Positions 17,801 through 26,460 are shown, counted from the stretch's first letter. The stretch: DNA of 44,473 nt from Bacteroidales bacterium (GCA_016783905.1 JADHVQ010000010.1:1-44473), one strand, 5' to 3'. The notes: a model not told the origin generated them from the letters alone. Made by a program: numbers and translations.

Positions 17801-18583
17801 ATGCTTTTTTTTCGTACTTCCTTTATTTTCACCCTGTGTTCAAGCCTCCTGGCCTTGTCGTCAAGCTGTCAACGGGACCTGCCGCTTACGGTCATTGCTA
17901 TTTCCAAAACATCCGACAATTACATCAACTGGCTGAAACGGGCTGATTCCACTGTGCAGTATATAAACCTCTATTCGCTTCCGGTCGACTCTGCGTTAAA
18001 CCTGCTCGAAAACTGTTCCGGCTTATTGCTTACCGGCGGGGAGGATGTATTTCCCGGGATTTATGCCGAAATGGGTGATACAGCCCGTTGCGGGGCCATC
18101 AACTTTTACCGGGATACGCTGGAGATCAACCTGGTTTTTCAGGCACTGAAGCTGAGGATGCCCATTTTCGGAGTCTGTCGTGGCGAACAAATCCTCAACG
18201 TGGTGTTTGGCGGAAAGCTCTTCATCGACATTCCCCAGGATTTCGACACGTCAGTCTTTCACCGCTGTGAAGATTACCTGCATTGTTTTCACATGGTGTA
18301 TGTAGAGCCCAACTCCTTATTACACGCCCTCTGTGGTTGTGATTCTGCCCTGGTTACCACCAACCACCACCAGGCAGTCAGCGTGCTGGCCCCCGACCTG
18401 AAAGCCAATGCATACGGGTCAGACGGGCTGATTGAAGGGATTGAACTTGCTGAAAAAACCGGGCAACCCTTCTTCCTGGGAGTCCAATGGCATCCCGAAC
18501 GGATGGCGGAAGAGAATCCGTTGTCGGGGCCACTGGCACGCGCCTTCCTCATGAAGTGCAGAATATACTCCAGCAACAAGTAG
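17801..18583 (+). CDS. Lipoprotein class I glutamine amidotransferase (peptidase C26, gamma-glutamyl hydrolase-like)
   Basis: The 260-residue product begins with a lipoprotein signal peptide (lipobox LSSSC, Cys at about residue 22). It then shows a C26/PuuD-type amidohydrolase domain: [14 protein letters not shown], nucleophile Cys in [10 protein letters not shown], and the His-Glu pair in GVQWHPE. Family members hydrolyse gamma-glutamyl bonds such as gamma-glutamyl-GABA in the cytoplasm; a membrane-anchored, extracytoplasmic version is less usual. Possible substrates are gamma-glutamyl peptides or peptidoglycan fragments, which is speculation. The frame is open further upstream (to 17657), but that part overlaps the preceding gene and lacks the signal peptide, so ATG 17801 is chosen. 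Confidence 0.85.
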   Translation: MLFFRTSFIFTLCSSLLALSSSCQRDLPLTVIAISKTSDNYINWLKRADSTVQYINLYSLPVDSALNLLENCSGLLLTGGEDVFPGIYAEMGDTARCGAINFYRDTLEINLVFQALKLRMPIFGVCRGEQILNVVFGGKLFIDIPQDFDTSVFHRCEDYLHCFHMVYVEPNSLLHALCGCDSALVTTNHHQAVSVLAPDLKANAYGSDGLIEGIELAEKTGQPFFLGVQWHPERMAEENPLSGPLARAFLMKCRIYSSNK

Positions 18584-18599
18584 CAAACCCTTTATTCCG

Positions 18600-18607
18600 T
18601 ACATTTG
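18600..18607 (+). promoter_or_regulatory. -7 promoter box directly upstream of prfA
   Basis: TACATTTG (TAnnTTTG) ends only four bases before the prfA ATG at 18612. Transcription from it would give a leaderless or nearly leaderless mRNA. Confidence 0.5.
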
Positions 18608-18611
18608 CAGA

Positions 18612-19682
18612 ATGTTAGAAAAACTGAAAGCGATCAAAAAGCGGTATGATGAGCTAACGGAGCAGATGAATGATCCGAAGGTGACGGGCGACATGAAGCG
18701 ATACATCAAGCTGAACCGTAATTTCAAGGAGCTGACACCCATCATTAAAGCCTATCATGCCTACCTGGATCTGCTGGCCAACATCGATCATACAAAGAAG
18801 ATGCTCTATTCCGAGAAGGATGAAGAGATGCGGGAGATGGCCAGAGAGGAGCTGGAGACGCTGACTGTGAAACGGGATACCATGGAAGAGGATATCCGGC
18901 TGATGCTGATCCCTTCCGATCCGCAGGATATCAAGAATGCCGTGGTTGAGATCCGGGCCGGGACAGGCGGGGATGAAGCCAGTCTATTTGCCGGTGATCT
19001 CTACCGGATGTATTCCCGGTATTGCGAAAACCGCCGGTGGAAAGCCGAACTGGTTGATTTCACCGAAGGAACCGTAGGCGGTTTCAAGGAGATTATTTTT
19101 AATGTGACCGGCGAAGGAGCTTACGGCCAGCTTAAATATGAATCGGGCGTTCACCGGGTACAACGGGTTCCCGATACCGAGACCCAGGGACGGGTGCACA
19201 CCTCTGCAGCCACGGTGGCTGTTTTGCCTGAAGCTGATGAATTTGACGTGGAGATCAAACCGGCCGATATCCGGAAAGACACCTATTGCTCTTCCGGTCC
19301 AGGCGGCCAATCGGTCAATACCACCTATTCGGCAATCCGGTTAACCCATATCCCTTCAGGAATCGTTGTTACCTGCCAGGATGAGAAGTCGCAACTAAAG
19401 AACTTCGACAAAGCCATGAAGGTGCTTCGCAGCCGTTTGTTTGAGAAGGAGTACAGTAAGTACCTGGATGAGATCTCAAAGAAACGCAAGACGATGGTCT
19501 CCACCGGCGACCGCTCAGCCAAGATCCGTACCTACAACTGGCCCCAGAGCCGGGTTACCGACCACCGGATCAACCTTACACTCTACAACCTGCCCGCCAT
19601 TGTCGATGGGGATGTTCAGCCATTGATCAACGCGTTGCAACTGGCCGAGAACGCGGAACGGCTGAAAGCAGCGGTTAGTTGA
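18612..19682 (+). CDS. prfA: Peptide chain release factor 1
   Basis: RF1 terminates translation at UAA and UAG in the ribosomal A site. The 356-residue protein has an N-terminal coiled-coil domain, the codon-recognition region with a PxT-type tripeptide (PDT, where E. coli has PAT), and the catalytic GGQ loop in [15 protein letters not shown], whose Gln is the usual methylation site. Length matches the family. The methyltransferase gene prmC is not adjacent. A -7 promoter box lies almost on the start codon. An ATTGCCATGG array begins in its TGA stop codon. Confidence 0.96.
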   Translation: MLEKLKAIKKRYDELTEQMNDPKVTGDMKRYIKLNRNFKELTPIIKAYHAYLDLLANIDHTKKMLYSEKDEEMREMAREELETLTVKRDTMEEDIRLMLIPSDPQDIKNAVVEIRAGTGGDEASLFAGDLYRMYSRYCENRRWKAELVDFTEGTVGGFKEIIFNVTGEGAYGQLKYESGVHRVQRVPDTETQGRVHTSAATVAVLPEADEFDVEIKPADIRKDTYCSSGPGGQSVNTTYSAIRLTHIPSGIVVTCQDEKSQLKNFDKAMKVLRSRLFEKEYSKYLDEISKKRKTMVSTGDRSAKIRTYNWPQSRVTDHRINLTLYNLPAIVDGDVQPLINALQLAENAERLKAAVS

Positions 19683-19715
19683 TTGCCATGGATTGCCATG
19701 GATTGCCATAAATTG
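19681..19715 (+). repeat. GATTGCCATG decamer tandem array after prfA
   Basis: Three copies of a 10-base unit plus a partial one (AATTGC) begin inside the prfA TGA stop codon. The core is shared with the nonamer array at 7668. Confidence 0.85.
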
Positions 19716-19723
19716 CACAGTTC

Positions 19724-19750
19724 AAGTCCCCTTCAGGGGATTTAGGGGTA
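19724..19750 (+). repeat. Hairpin-forming GGGGATTTAGGGG intergenic element
   Basis: The sequence contains the hairpin TCCCCTTCAGGGGA followed by TTTAGGGGTA. It closely matches a copy at 27676-27702 and partly one at 28550-28593, so it is a dispersed intergenic repeat. It lies just upstream of pyrF. Confidence 0.8.
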
Positions 19751-19765
19751 AAATCGTAAATTGAA

Positions 19766-20587
19766 ATGAATAGAAGCGAGCTAATCAACCTGATCCGGGA
19801 GAAACAATCGTTTCTCTGCATCGGGCTTGACACAGATCTGAACAAAATCCCATCCCATCTGCTGAAGACCGAAGACCCGGTATTTGAGTTCAACAAAGCC
19901 ATCATCGATGCCACGAACGAACTGGCTGTGGCCTACAAACCCAACCTGGCGTTCTACGAATCTTTGGGCGTAAAGGGGTGGAACAGCCTGGCCAGGACAG
20001 AGCAGTACCTAAGGCAGTTCAACGTATTCACCATCGCTGATGCCAAACGGGGCGACATTGGTAACACCTCCAAGCAATATGCAAAAGCGATGTTCGACCC
20101 CGAATCTTCAGGCTTCGACTTCGACGCAGTCACTGTAGCTCCCTATATGGGTGAAGATTCGGTACAACCTTTCCTTGAATTTGACGACAAGTGGGTGATC
20201 CTGCTGGCTCTTACTTCCAATAAAGGCTCCGACGATTTCCAGATGATGACCTCTGCCGAAACAGGGTCCAGGTTTTATGAGGAGGTGATCATCAAATCGC
20301 TGCAATGGGGTACTGAATCCAACATGATGTATGTGATTGGGGCAACCAAAGCGGAGAAGCTGGAGCAGATCCGCAACCTGGTCCCCGGGCATTTTCTGTT
20401 GGTTCCCGGCGTTGGCGCCCAGGGAGGGACTCTTCAAGAGGTAGCAAAATACGGCCTGAACCAGGATTGTGGTCTGCTTGTCAACTCATCCAGAGGCATC
20501 ATTTACGCATCATCCGGAGAAGATTTTGCCGAAAAAGCACGGGACGAGGCGAAGAAAATGCAGGTGATTATGGGGGGAGTTCTCTAG
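19766..20587 (+). CDS. pyrF: Orotidine 5'-phosphate decarboxylase (type 2)
   Basis: PyrF converts OMP to UMP, the last step of de novo pyrimidine synthesis. The 273-residue protein shows CIGLDTD near the N-terminus, [10 protein letters not shown], the catalytic [11 protein letters not shown] segment (about residues 93-103), and phosphate-binding loop text VPGVGAQGG with SSRGI near the C-terminus. This is the longer PyrF subfamily seen in Bacteroidota and actinobacteria. Its TAG stop is immediately followed by a TTTCGGG array that fills the gap to the convergent ilvE. Confidence 0.95.
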   Translation: MNRSELINLIREKQSFLCIGLDTDLNKIPSHLLKTEDPVFEFNKAIIDATNELAVAYKPNLAFYESLGVKGWNSLARTEQYLRQFNVFTIADAKRGDIGNTSKQYAKAMFDPESSGFDFDAVTVAPYMGEDSVQPFLEFDDKWVILLALTSNKGSDDFQMMTSAETGSRFYEEVIIKSLQWGTESNMMYVIGATKAEKLEQIRNLVPGHFLLVPGVGAQGGTLQEVAKYGLNQDCGLLVNSSRGIIYASSGEDFAEKARDEAKKMQVIMGGVL

Positions 20588-20629
20588 TTTCGGGTTTCGG
20601 GTTTCGGGTTTCGGGTTTCGGGTTTCGGG
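20588..20629 (+). repeat. TTTCGGG heptamer tandem array after pyrF
   Basis: Six near-perfect 7-base units start on the first base after the pyrF stop codon. Together with the CACTACCT octamers that follow, this makes up nearly the whole 74-base space between convergent stop codons. Confidence 0.92.
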
Positions 20630-20642
20630 CTAATTCGCCATT

Positions 20643-20667
20643 TCGCTACCTCACTACCTCACTACTC
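20643..20667 (+). repeat. CACTACCT octamer array overlapping the ilvE stop codon
   Basis: Three imperfect 8-base units (CGCTACCT, CACTACCT, CACTACTC) run into the ilvE stop, which on the minus strand is TAG at 20664-20662. Confidence 0.7.
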
Positions 20668-21681
20668 CAGAATGGTTATCCACCCCCATTTATCTTCCTC
20701 TTCCCCCTCCTGGATGGCACGCAGTTTTGTGTAAAGTTTCTCTGAAACCGGTCCGGCTTTCCCGCTTTTGCAATAATGGTATCCATGCGTGGTGTCGCGG
20801 TCGATGATGGAGCAGATGGGTGAGATCACCGCGGCTGTGCCGCAGGCTCCTACCTCCTCAAATTCGGCCAGCTCCTCTACCGGAATGGGACGTACCTCTA
20901 CCTCCATACCAAGCTCTTTGGCCAGTACCTGCAATGATTTGTTGGTGATGGAGGGAAGAATGGAGCTGGAAGCAGGCGTCACATAGGTGTTCCCTTTGAT
21001 ACCAAAGAAGTTGGCGGGGCCGGCTTCATCAATGTACTTCTGTTCGGCGGCATCCAGAAAGAGGACCGAAGCATACCCATCCTGGTGTGCGCGGTGCGCA
21101 GGAACAAGGCTTGCTGCGTAGTTTCCTCCCACCTTGATATGACCGGTTCCTTTGGGCGCTGCACGATGGTAATCCCGAACGATCTCCATCTTCACCGGAT
21201 TGAATCCTTCTTTGAAATAGGGGCCTACAGGTCCGACAAAGATCATGAAAAGATATTCCGTAGCCGGTTTTACACCTACCTGTGGACCGGTTCCGATGAG
21301 CAGGGGACGAATGTAAAGGGAGGCTCCTTCCCCATAGGGAGGCACGTATTCCTGGTTCAGCCTGACTACCGTAAGTACAGCCTCGTGAAACAGCTCCCAG
21401 GGTACTTCGGCCATCATAATCCCCCGGGCCGAATTGTTCATCCGCTTCCAGTTCTCATCCATCCGGAAGATACGGATCTTCCTGTCCTTTCCGCGAAAAG
21501 CTTTCAGCCCCTCAAACGCCTCCTGCCCATAGTGCAGGCAGGTGGCAGCTATGTGAATGCTAATGTGTTCGGAGGAGGTGATCTCCAGTTCCCCCCACTG
21601 GCCATCGCGGTAATAAGAACGTACGTTGTAGTTGGTCTTGAAATAACCGAAGGGAAGGTTTTTCCAATCAATCTGGTTCAT
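20662..21681 (-). CDS. ilvE: Branched-chain amino acid aminotransferase
   Basis: IlvE is a PLP enzyme interconverting Leu, Ile and Val with their 2-oxo acids using 2-oxoglutarate/Glu. The 339-residue protein matches the class IV, BCAT group 2 form: YGQEAFEGLKAFRG, YIRPLLIGTG, the PLP-lysine segment GHIKVGGNYA, and CGTAAVISPI near the C-terminus. Typical length is 340-360. It is on the reverse strand, convergent with pyrF and divergent from the lipoprotein gene at 21834. No clear minus-strand -7 box was found. Confidence 0.95.
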   Translation of the reverse strand: MNQIDWKNLPFGYFKTNYNVRSYYRDGQWGELEITSSEHISIHIAATCLHYGQEAFEGLKAFRGKDRKIRIFRMDENWKRMNNSARGIMMAEVPWELFHEAVLTVVRLNQEYVPPYGEGASLYIRPLLIGTGPQVGVKPATEYLFMIFVGPVGPYFKEGFNPVKMEIVRDYHRAAPKGTGHIKVGGNYAASLVPAHRAHQDGYASVLFLDAAEQKYIDEAGPANFFGIKGNTYVTPASSSILPSITNKSLQVLAKELGMEVEVRPIPVEELAEFEEVGACGTAAVISPICSIIDRDTTHGYHYCKSGKAGPVSEKLYTKLRAIQEGEEEDKWGWITILE

Positions 21682-21778
21682 ATATCAAGCGTTTAAGTTA
21701 TTCAGGATTGGATAGCGATGTAAATATAGAAAAAAATTCACATTTACCAGCTTTCTATTAACACATACAAAAAGGAAC

Positions 21779-21809
21779 TTGCCAGCCACCCTCTTTTTAC
21801 TTAACTTTG
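21779..21809 (+). promoter_or_regulatory. Bacteroidota promoter for the lipoprotein-LruC operon
   Basis: TTG at 21779-21781 and TAACTTTG at 21802-21809 with 20-base spacing match the consensus well. The ATG at 21834 follows 24 bases later. Confidence 0.72.
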
Positions 21810-21833
21810 TTTGTGAACTTCAGATCCCGTGTC

Positions 21834-22238
21834 ATGAAAAGAGCCTATACCGTCCCCCTACCCATCGCGCTGTTCGCCCTGCTCCTGGTGTTTGCAGGCG
21901 GATGTAAAAAAGAACTCACCATTGCTGATCCTCCACCGGGCGCTGACAACCCCCTGGAACTCGAGGTGAGCAACACCTTCGACTGGAAGACCACCCGGAA
22001 TATCACCCTGGAGGTGACCGGGCTCACGATTCCGGTCAACATCCGGAACACGCTGCAGGTGAAATCGATAAACGAAGAGAGGGTTTACCTGAAAAATCAG
22101 CTCTTCATAAACCGGGATTATACCCTGAAATTCACGATTCCGGCTTACGATACAGCGGTGCTCATCACCTTTGGATCGATCCGGACAACGGTAAATGTCA
22201 TTCCTGACGTGATCTATTTTGACTTTCATTCACCATAA
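21834..22238 (+). CDS. Small lipoprotein of unknown function
   Basis: The 134-residue product has a lipoprotein signal peptide (lipobox FAGGC, Cys at about residue 23) followed by a charged KKE stretch and a beta-rich domain of about 105 residues with no family I recognise. The frame extends 27 bases upstream into the promoter; ATG 21834 is used because it starts the signal peptide directly. The gene is 14 bases ahead of the LruC-domain protein and driven by a well-formed promoter, so the two probably act together at the cell envelope. Confidence 0.75.
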   Translation: MKRAYTVPLPIALFALLLVFAGGCKKELTIADPPPGADNPLELEVSNTFDWKTTRNITLEVTGLTIPVNIRNTLQVKSINEERVYLKNQLFINRDYTLKFTIPAYDTAVLITFGSIRTTVNVIPDVIYFDFHSP

Positions 22239-22252
22239 AAACACAATCGCAG

Positions 22253-23677
22253 ATGAAATATTTCCAGGTCGTTTTTATTTCGTTTTTTTTCCTGCTGGCC
22301 AATCCTGCCCTCTTCAGTCAGTATGCGGTTGACTTTGAATCGGGGAACACCGGTTATTACGAAGATCTTTGCTGGGATATTGAGGAGGCCAGTGTGAGCA
22401 GCTCACAGCCCATTGAAGGGAACAAATCGATTCGGACCTCCAAACTGAACAATGACATCGGGATCATCATATCCCCCTGGATACTCCTTTCGGGCTCGGG
22501 AAACCTGACGTTCAAGCACCGGATCTATAATTATAACGGATCCAGGACGTTAAAGGTCTACATCATCAGTGAAACCAACCCATCAGGGGATCTTATCCTG
22601 GATTACGACTATTCGAACGGTACCACACAAACTGAAAGTATTTCTATCTCACAAAGTGGTCTGTACAAGTTCAAGTGGCGCTTCTCCGGATCCGGCGGCA
22701 ACTCCAGGGGACAACTGGACGACATCTCTTTCCCCGGCACCTATGCTTCAGATCCATCCAACGACTGTGATCCCATCAGCATCAACCCCGATACCGACGG
22801 CGACGGGGTCCCCGATAGTGAAGATGACTATCCCGCGGATCAGTATCGCGCATACGACAACTTCTATCCGGCATCGGGGCAGTCGACCCTGGCATATGAA
22901 GACCTCTGGCCATCCAGCGGGGATTACGACCTGAACGATGTAGTGGTTGGATACAGTTTCAAAATAGTTACCAATGCCAGCGATAACGTGGTAGACCTGA
23001 TCGGCACCTTTGTTCTTCGTGCCTCCGGGGCCGGGCTGCACAACGGATTCGGGTTTCAGCTTCCGGATGTGGATCCCACCTCCATCATCAGCACCACGGG
23101 ATATGATGTACTCCCTTCAGCCGGCTTTACGTTTGGATCCAATGGCCTGGAGACCGGTCAAACTTATGCCACCGTGATCGTGTTTGACGACTTCTTCCGG
23201 TTTCTGGTCCCATCAGGCGGCGGTACCGGGGTCAACACATCGGCGGGTCAAACGCCTGAACCGTACGATACCATCACCGTCACCATGGTCTTTATGAATA
23301 ACGGCACCCCCGGAGCCGGCGGGGCGGTGAGCATTACCACCCTGAACATCTCTGAGTTCAATCCCTTCATCATCGCCGGGATGGTACGGGGAAAAGAGGT
23401 CCATCTTCCCGGTTTTGAACCTACTGACAAAGCCGATGCCTCCTACTTTGGCATCGAAGACGACGACACCAACCCTGCCACCGGGAAATATTACAAAACC
23501 GCCGCCAACCTACCCTGGGCATTGAATATCTACGAAACGTTTGATTATCCGCTTGAGGAGGTCTCCATCATCGATGCTTACCTGAAGTTTGACGAATGGG
23601 TGCAGAGCAGCGGCGTGCAATACCCCGACTGGTACCAGGATAATCCGGGCTACCGGAATGAGGCGAATATTTACTAA
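22253..23677 (+). CDS. LruC domain-containing exported protein
   Basis: This 474-residue exported protein has a signal peptide (about 1-22), an N-terminal beta-sandwich domain (about 23-165, MAM-like or choice-of-anchor-like), a calcium-binding type acidic repeat DTDGDGVPDSEDDYP, and a C-terminal LruC domain (about 205-474; LAYEDLWPSSGDYDLNDVVV, and near the end YPDWYQDNPGYRNEANIY). LruC domains are found in surface proteins of Leptospira and Bacteroidota; their role is unknown. No T9SS tail is seen. It is cotranscribed with the preceding lipoprotein. Its TAA abuts a heptamer array. Confidence 0.85.
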   Translation: MKYFQVVFISFFFLLANPALFSQYAVDFESGNTGYYEDLCWDIEEASVSSSQPIEGNKSIRTSKLNNDIGIIISPWILLSGSGNLTFKHRIYNYNGSRTLKVYIISETNPSGDLILDYDYSNGTTQTESISISQSGLYKFKWRFSGSGGNSRGQLDDISFPGTYASDPSNDCDPISINPDTDGDGVPDSEDDYPADQYRAYDNFYPASGQSTLAYEDLWPSSGDYDLNDVVVGYSFKIVTNASDNVVDLIGTFVLRASGAGLHNGFGFQLPDVDPTSIISTTGYDVLPSAGFTFGSNGLETGQTYATVIVFDDFFRFLVPSGGGTGVNTSAGQTPEPYDTITVTMVFMNNGTPGAGGAVSITTLNISEFNPFIIAGMVRGKEVHLPGFEPTDKADASYFGIEDDDTNPATGKYYKTAANLPWALNIYETFDYPLEEVSIIDAYLKFDEWVQSSGVQYPDWYQDNPGYRNEANIY

Positions 23678-23722
23678 GGGACGAGGATTGTGGACTGAGG
23701 ACTGTGGACTGCGGACTCAGGT
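23678..23722 (+). repeat. GACGAGG unit followed by GNGGACT heptamer array
   Basis: A partial GACGAGG unit starts directly after the LruC stop codon, then four 7-base units (GTGGACT, GAGGACT, GTGGACT, GCGGACT). The minus-strand nucleotidyltransferase remnant ends inside this array. Confidence 0.8.
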
Positions 23723-23940
23723 ATTTTTACCTGCCAGATTATCCAGATCTGCTAAATCCTGTAACCTGCCGGTTGCTTTTTTATTTTTTTTCAGGTTTTC
23801 CAGATCGATGAAATTAATTATGAGCCCATCCACTTCAACTTCCAACCGGCTTTGATAACAAGTAATAAAATCTACCCATGCAATCCAACGGCATAACCAC
23901 CTACGACCAGGTATTGGAAGGTCTTGAATTGTTCCAGAAA
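23717..23940 (-). pseudogene. Decayed nucleotidyltransferase (DUF6036/AbiEii-like) remnant
   Basis: The 356 bases between the LruC gene and htpG hold no intact gene. Read on the minus strand, 23940-23875 encodes the nucleotidyltransferase-like start FQYLVVGGYAVGLHG, then a stop. In another frame, about 23870-23720 encodes a matching family end: VDFITCYQSR, LEVEVDGLIINF, and NKKATGRLQDLADLDNL. In intact relatives these parts are separated by roughly 70-80 residues including the DxD catalytic strand, so the middle is deleted and the halves are out of frame. Such genes usually act in toxin-antitoxin or defence-like settings. GACGARG/GNGGACT arrays sit at both ends. Confidence 0.75.
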
Positions 23941-23959
23941 GACGAGGGACGAGGGACGT
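23940..23959 (+). repeat. GACGAGG heptamer array before htpG
   Basis: Two and a half units (GACGAGG) lie at the 5' edge of the nucleotidyltransferase remnant, 75 bases before the htpG ATG. Confidence 0.85.
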
Positions 23960-24033
23960 CATTTTGTCAGCCTGCCTTGAATGGCACCCTCTTTGTCATC
24001 CTCCCACAAAGAAAAACCAAAAACTAAACGACA

Positions 24034-25917
24034 ATGCAAACAGGAAAGATCAACGTCCAGACAGAGAATATTTTTCCCATCATCAAGAAATTTCTATACT
24101 CGGAACATGAGATCTTCCTCCGGGAGCTGATCTCCAATGCGGTAGATGCCACTCAGAAACTCAAGACCCTGGCCTCCCTGGGAAAATACAAGGGGAAGCT
24201 TGGGGATCTGACCATCCAGGTGAAGGTCAACAAGAAGAAGAAAACCCTTTCGGTCACCGACCGGGGGATCGGAATGACGGCCGACGAGCTGAATAAATAC
24301 ATCAACCAGATCGCTTTTTCCAGCGCCGAAGAGTTTGTCAGTCAGTTCAAGACCAAGTCGGAAGCCGAGATGAATGCCATCATTGGTCATTTCGGACTGG
24401 GCTTTTATAGCTCTTTCATGGTCTCCGATAAGGTGGAGATCAATACCAAAACCTACCGGAGCGGGGATGGCACCGAAGCGGTTATGTGGGAGTGCGATGG
24501 CAGTCCGGAATACAGGATGGACACATCAAAGAAGAAAGAGAGGGGCACCGAGGTGGTCCTGCATATGGCCGACGATTCCCTGGAGTACCTGGAAGATCAC
24601 CGGGTGCTGGAGATCCTGAAGAAATATTGCCGCTTCCTGCCCGTTCCAATTCAGTTTGGAACGGAAAAGGTGTATGAACCGGAGGGGAAGGACGAGGGAA
24701 AAGAGGTTGAGAAGCCCAGGATCATCAATGATACCAATCCTCTCTGGAAACAGAAACCTTCGGAACTGAAGGAGGAAGACTATAAAAAATTCTATCGTGA
24801 GCTCTATCCCTACAGCTTCGATGAGCCTCTCTTCCACATCCACCTGAACGTGGATTTTCCCTTCAATCTCACCGGGATCCTCTATTTTCCCAAGGTGAAG
24901 CGGACCCTGGAGATCCAGAAAGACAAGATCCAGCTCTATTGCAACCAGGTCTTTGTGACCGACTCGGTAGAGGGAATTGTCCCTGACTTCCTGACTTTAT
25001 TACATGGCGTTCTCGACTCACCGGATATCCCGCTGAATGTATCCCGCAGCTTCCTGCAGAGTGATCCCAATGTGAAGAAGATCTCCAACCACATCATGAA
25101 GAAGGTGGCCGACAAGCTGGAAGAGCTTTTCAAGGAGGAGCGGAAGAACTTTGAAAAGAAATGGGACGACATCAAGGTCTTCATCGAATATGGCATCATC
25201 TCCGAAGCCAACTTCTACGACCGGGCCAAACAATTCTGTCTTTTCAAAAATACAGATGGGAAATACTTCACCTTTGAAGAATGCCGGAAACACATTGAAC
25301 CTGCCCAGAAGGACAAGGAGGGAACCCTCATCTACCTTTACGCCACCAATCTGGAAGAACAGTACAGCTACATCCAGGCGGTCAAAGAACGTGGCTACGA
25401 TGTGTTGTTGCTCGACGGCGTGCTCGATTCCCATTTCATCAACACCCTGGAACAGAAGTTTGAAAAGTCGCACTTTACCCGGGTGGATGCCGATACCATT
25501 GAGAAACTGATCAAAAAGGAGGATGCCCAGCCATCCAAACTCAATGAGGATCAGCAAAAATCGCTGAAAGAGCTGATGGAGAAACAGATCGATTCAAAGA
25601 AATACACCATCACCTTTGAAAGTTTGAGTGAAAAGGAAGCTCCCTTCATGCTCACCCAGCCAGAGTTCATGCGCAGGATGAAAGATATGTCGGCCCTCGG
25701 TGGGGGCATGGGATACATGGGTGAACTCCCCGATCACTTTAACCTTGTGGTCAACTCCAACAACTCAATCATCGGTAAACTGCTCCTGGAACCGGACGGA
25801 GGAAAACAGGCAGCCACCATCAAACAGCTCTTCGACCTCGCCCTCCTGGCTCAGGGGATGCTGAAAGGGAAAGAGCTGGCGGAGTTTATCCGCAGGAGTA
25901 CGGGGCTGGTGAAGTGA
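24034..25917 (+). CDS. htpG: HtpG (Hsp90 family) molecular chaperone
   Basis: This is a 627-residue ATP-dependent chaperone, full length for bacterial Hsp90. Visible: LRELISNAVDATQKL (ATP-binding Asn), DRGIGMT, GHFGLGFYSSFMV in the GHKL N-domain (about 1-215), a short charged linker (EPEGKDEGKEVEKP), the middle domain with PLNVSRSFLQ (catalytic Arg), and the C-terminal dimerisation domain with a MGYMGE segment. No promoter box or heat-shock operator was recognised upstream. The TGA stop overlaps the first base pair of a GACGARG array shared with the four-helix-bundle gene's end. Confidence 0.97.
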   Translation: MQTGKINVQTENIFPIIKKFLYSEHEIFLRELISNAVDATQKLKTLASLGKYKGKLGDLTIQVKVNKKKKTLSVTDRGIGMTADELNKYINQIAFSSAEEFVSQFKTKSEAEMNAIIGHFGLGFYSSFMVSDKVEINTKTYRSGDGTEAVMWECDGSPEYRMDTSKKKERGTEVVLHMADDSLEYLEDHRVLEILKKYCRFLPVPIQFGTEKVYEPEGKDEGKEVEKPRIINDTNPLWKQKPSELKEEDYKKFYRELYPYSFDEPLFHIHLNVDFPFNLTGILYFPKVKRTLEIQKDKIQLYCNQVFVTDSVEGIVPDFLTLLHGVLDSPDIPLNVSRSFLQSDPNVKKISNHIMKKVADKLEELFKEERKNFEKKWDDIKVFIEYGIISEANFYDRAKQFCLFKNTDGKYFTFEECRKHIEPAQKDKEGTLIYLYATNLEEQYSYIQAVKERGYDVLLLDGVLDSHFINTLEQKFEKSHFTRVDADTIEKLIKKEDAQPSKLNEDQQKSLKELMEKQIDSKKYTITFESLSEKEAPFMLTQPEFMRRMKDMSALGGGMGYMGELPDHFNLVVNSNNSIIGKLLLEPDGGKQAATIKQLFDLALLAQGMLKGKELAEFIRRSTGLVK

Positions 25918-25948
25918 CGAAGGACGAGGGACGAGGGACGAAGGACGG
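25916..25948 (+). repeat. GACGARG heptamer array (left arm flanking the four-helix-bundle gene)
   Basis: Nearly five units start within the htpG TGA codon and end at the base adjoining the reverse-strand TAA of the next gene. A 19-base stretch is the exact inverse of part of the array at 26431-26460. Confidence 0.93.
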
Positions 25949-26329
25949 TTATTTGTAGCAGAATGAGTCTGATTTTTTCTCCATGGTCAATAGCTGAGCA
26001 ATGATATGCTCATATTTTTCAAATAATTCAACATATTTATTCTTATCAATATAGTTGCAGTTCAAAGAGAACTCAAGCCAGGTTTGTGTTTCAGCTGCTT
26101 CAGAAATCGAGTCGGTCAATTTACATATAAATGCTGCGGGATATCTTCGTTTATACCACCCTTCTGCAATGTTTGAACAAATAGATCTCGATGCCCGGCG
26201 TATCTGGTCTGTCAATGAGTACTTTTCTTCCATCGGGAATTCCTTTGTAAGATGAAAAATTTCCATAGCTGTTGAGAAAGCCAGCTGATAAACCGATAGG
26301 TCTCTGAAACTTTTAATAGCAGTGCCCAT
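25949..26329 (-). CDS. Four-helix-bundle protein (23S rRNA intervening-sequence protein family)
   Basis: This 126-residue protein matches the S23/IVS-type four-helix-bundle family (TIGR02436-like): F-R-DLxVYQLA start, the hallmark LTDQIRRASRSICSNIAEG, and a C-terminal helix with TWLEFSL. In Leptospira and others such ORFs lie in 23S rRNA intervening sequences; stand-alone copies are common in Bacteroidota and their function is unknown. Related bundles serve as accessory proteins of diversity-generating retroelements, but no reverse transcriptase or variable repeat is seen here. The gene is flanked by inverted GACGARG arrays, and its start is preceded by a palindrome. GC content is lower than in neighbours. 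Confidence 0.88.
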   Translation of the reverse strand: MGTAIKSFRDLSVYQLAFSTAMEIFHLTKEFPMEEKYSLTDQIRRASRSICSNIAEGWYKRRYPAAFICKLTDSISEAAETQTWLEFSLNCNYIDKNKYVELFEKYEHIIAQLLTMEKKSDSFCYK

Positions 26330-26330
26330 G

Positions 26331-26378
26331 ATTTCCTGATTTAATTGTGAAGATAATATTTCCGATTAATCAGGAAAT
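26331..26378. promoter_or_regulatory. Inverted repeat overlapping the start region of the four-helix-bundle gene
   Basis: ATTTCCTGAT (26331-26340) and ATCAGGAAAT (26369-26378) form perfect 10-base arms separated by 28 bases. On the minus strand the near arm contains the purine-rich AGGAAA just before the ATG. It could be an operator or a hairpin hiding the start. Confidence 0.55.
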
Positions 26379-26430
26379 GAGCTAAAAGGTAATATACCGA
26401 CTCTAAAAAGTTTTCAACAAACCCAATCTC

Positions 26431-26460
26431 ATCCTTCGTCCCTCGTCCTTCGTCTTTCGT
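26431..26460 (-). repeat. GACGARG heptamer array, inverted (right arm)
   Basis: Four units read on the minus strand, inverted relative to the array at 25916. It ends 8 bases before the TATCTTTA box of lemA, replacing the -33 region. Confidence 0.9.

Noticed and set aside
20588-20667. Tandem arrays as a possible CRISPR
   Set aside because: Units of 7-10 bases without spacers and no cas genes; not CRISPR.
23878-24026. 49-codon plus-strand ORF upstream of htpG
   Set aside because: It runs through a GACGAGG array and is antisense to the nucleotidyltransferase remnant; no independent support.
24686-24698. GACGAGG-like stretch inside htpG
   Set aside because: Only one unit, in a Lys/Glu/Asp-rich linker where such codons are expected; likely chance.
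25949-26329. Diversity-generating retroelement accessory protein (Avd)
   Set aside because: The four-helix fold is similar, but no reverse transcriptase, template repeat or variable repeat is present nearby.
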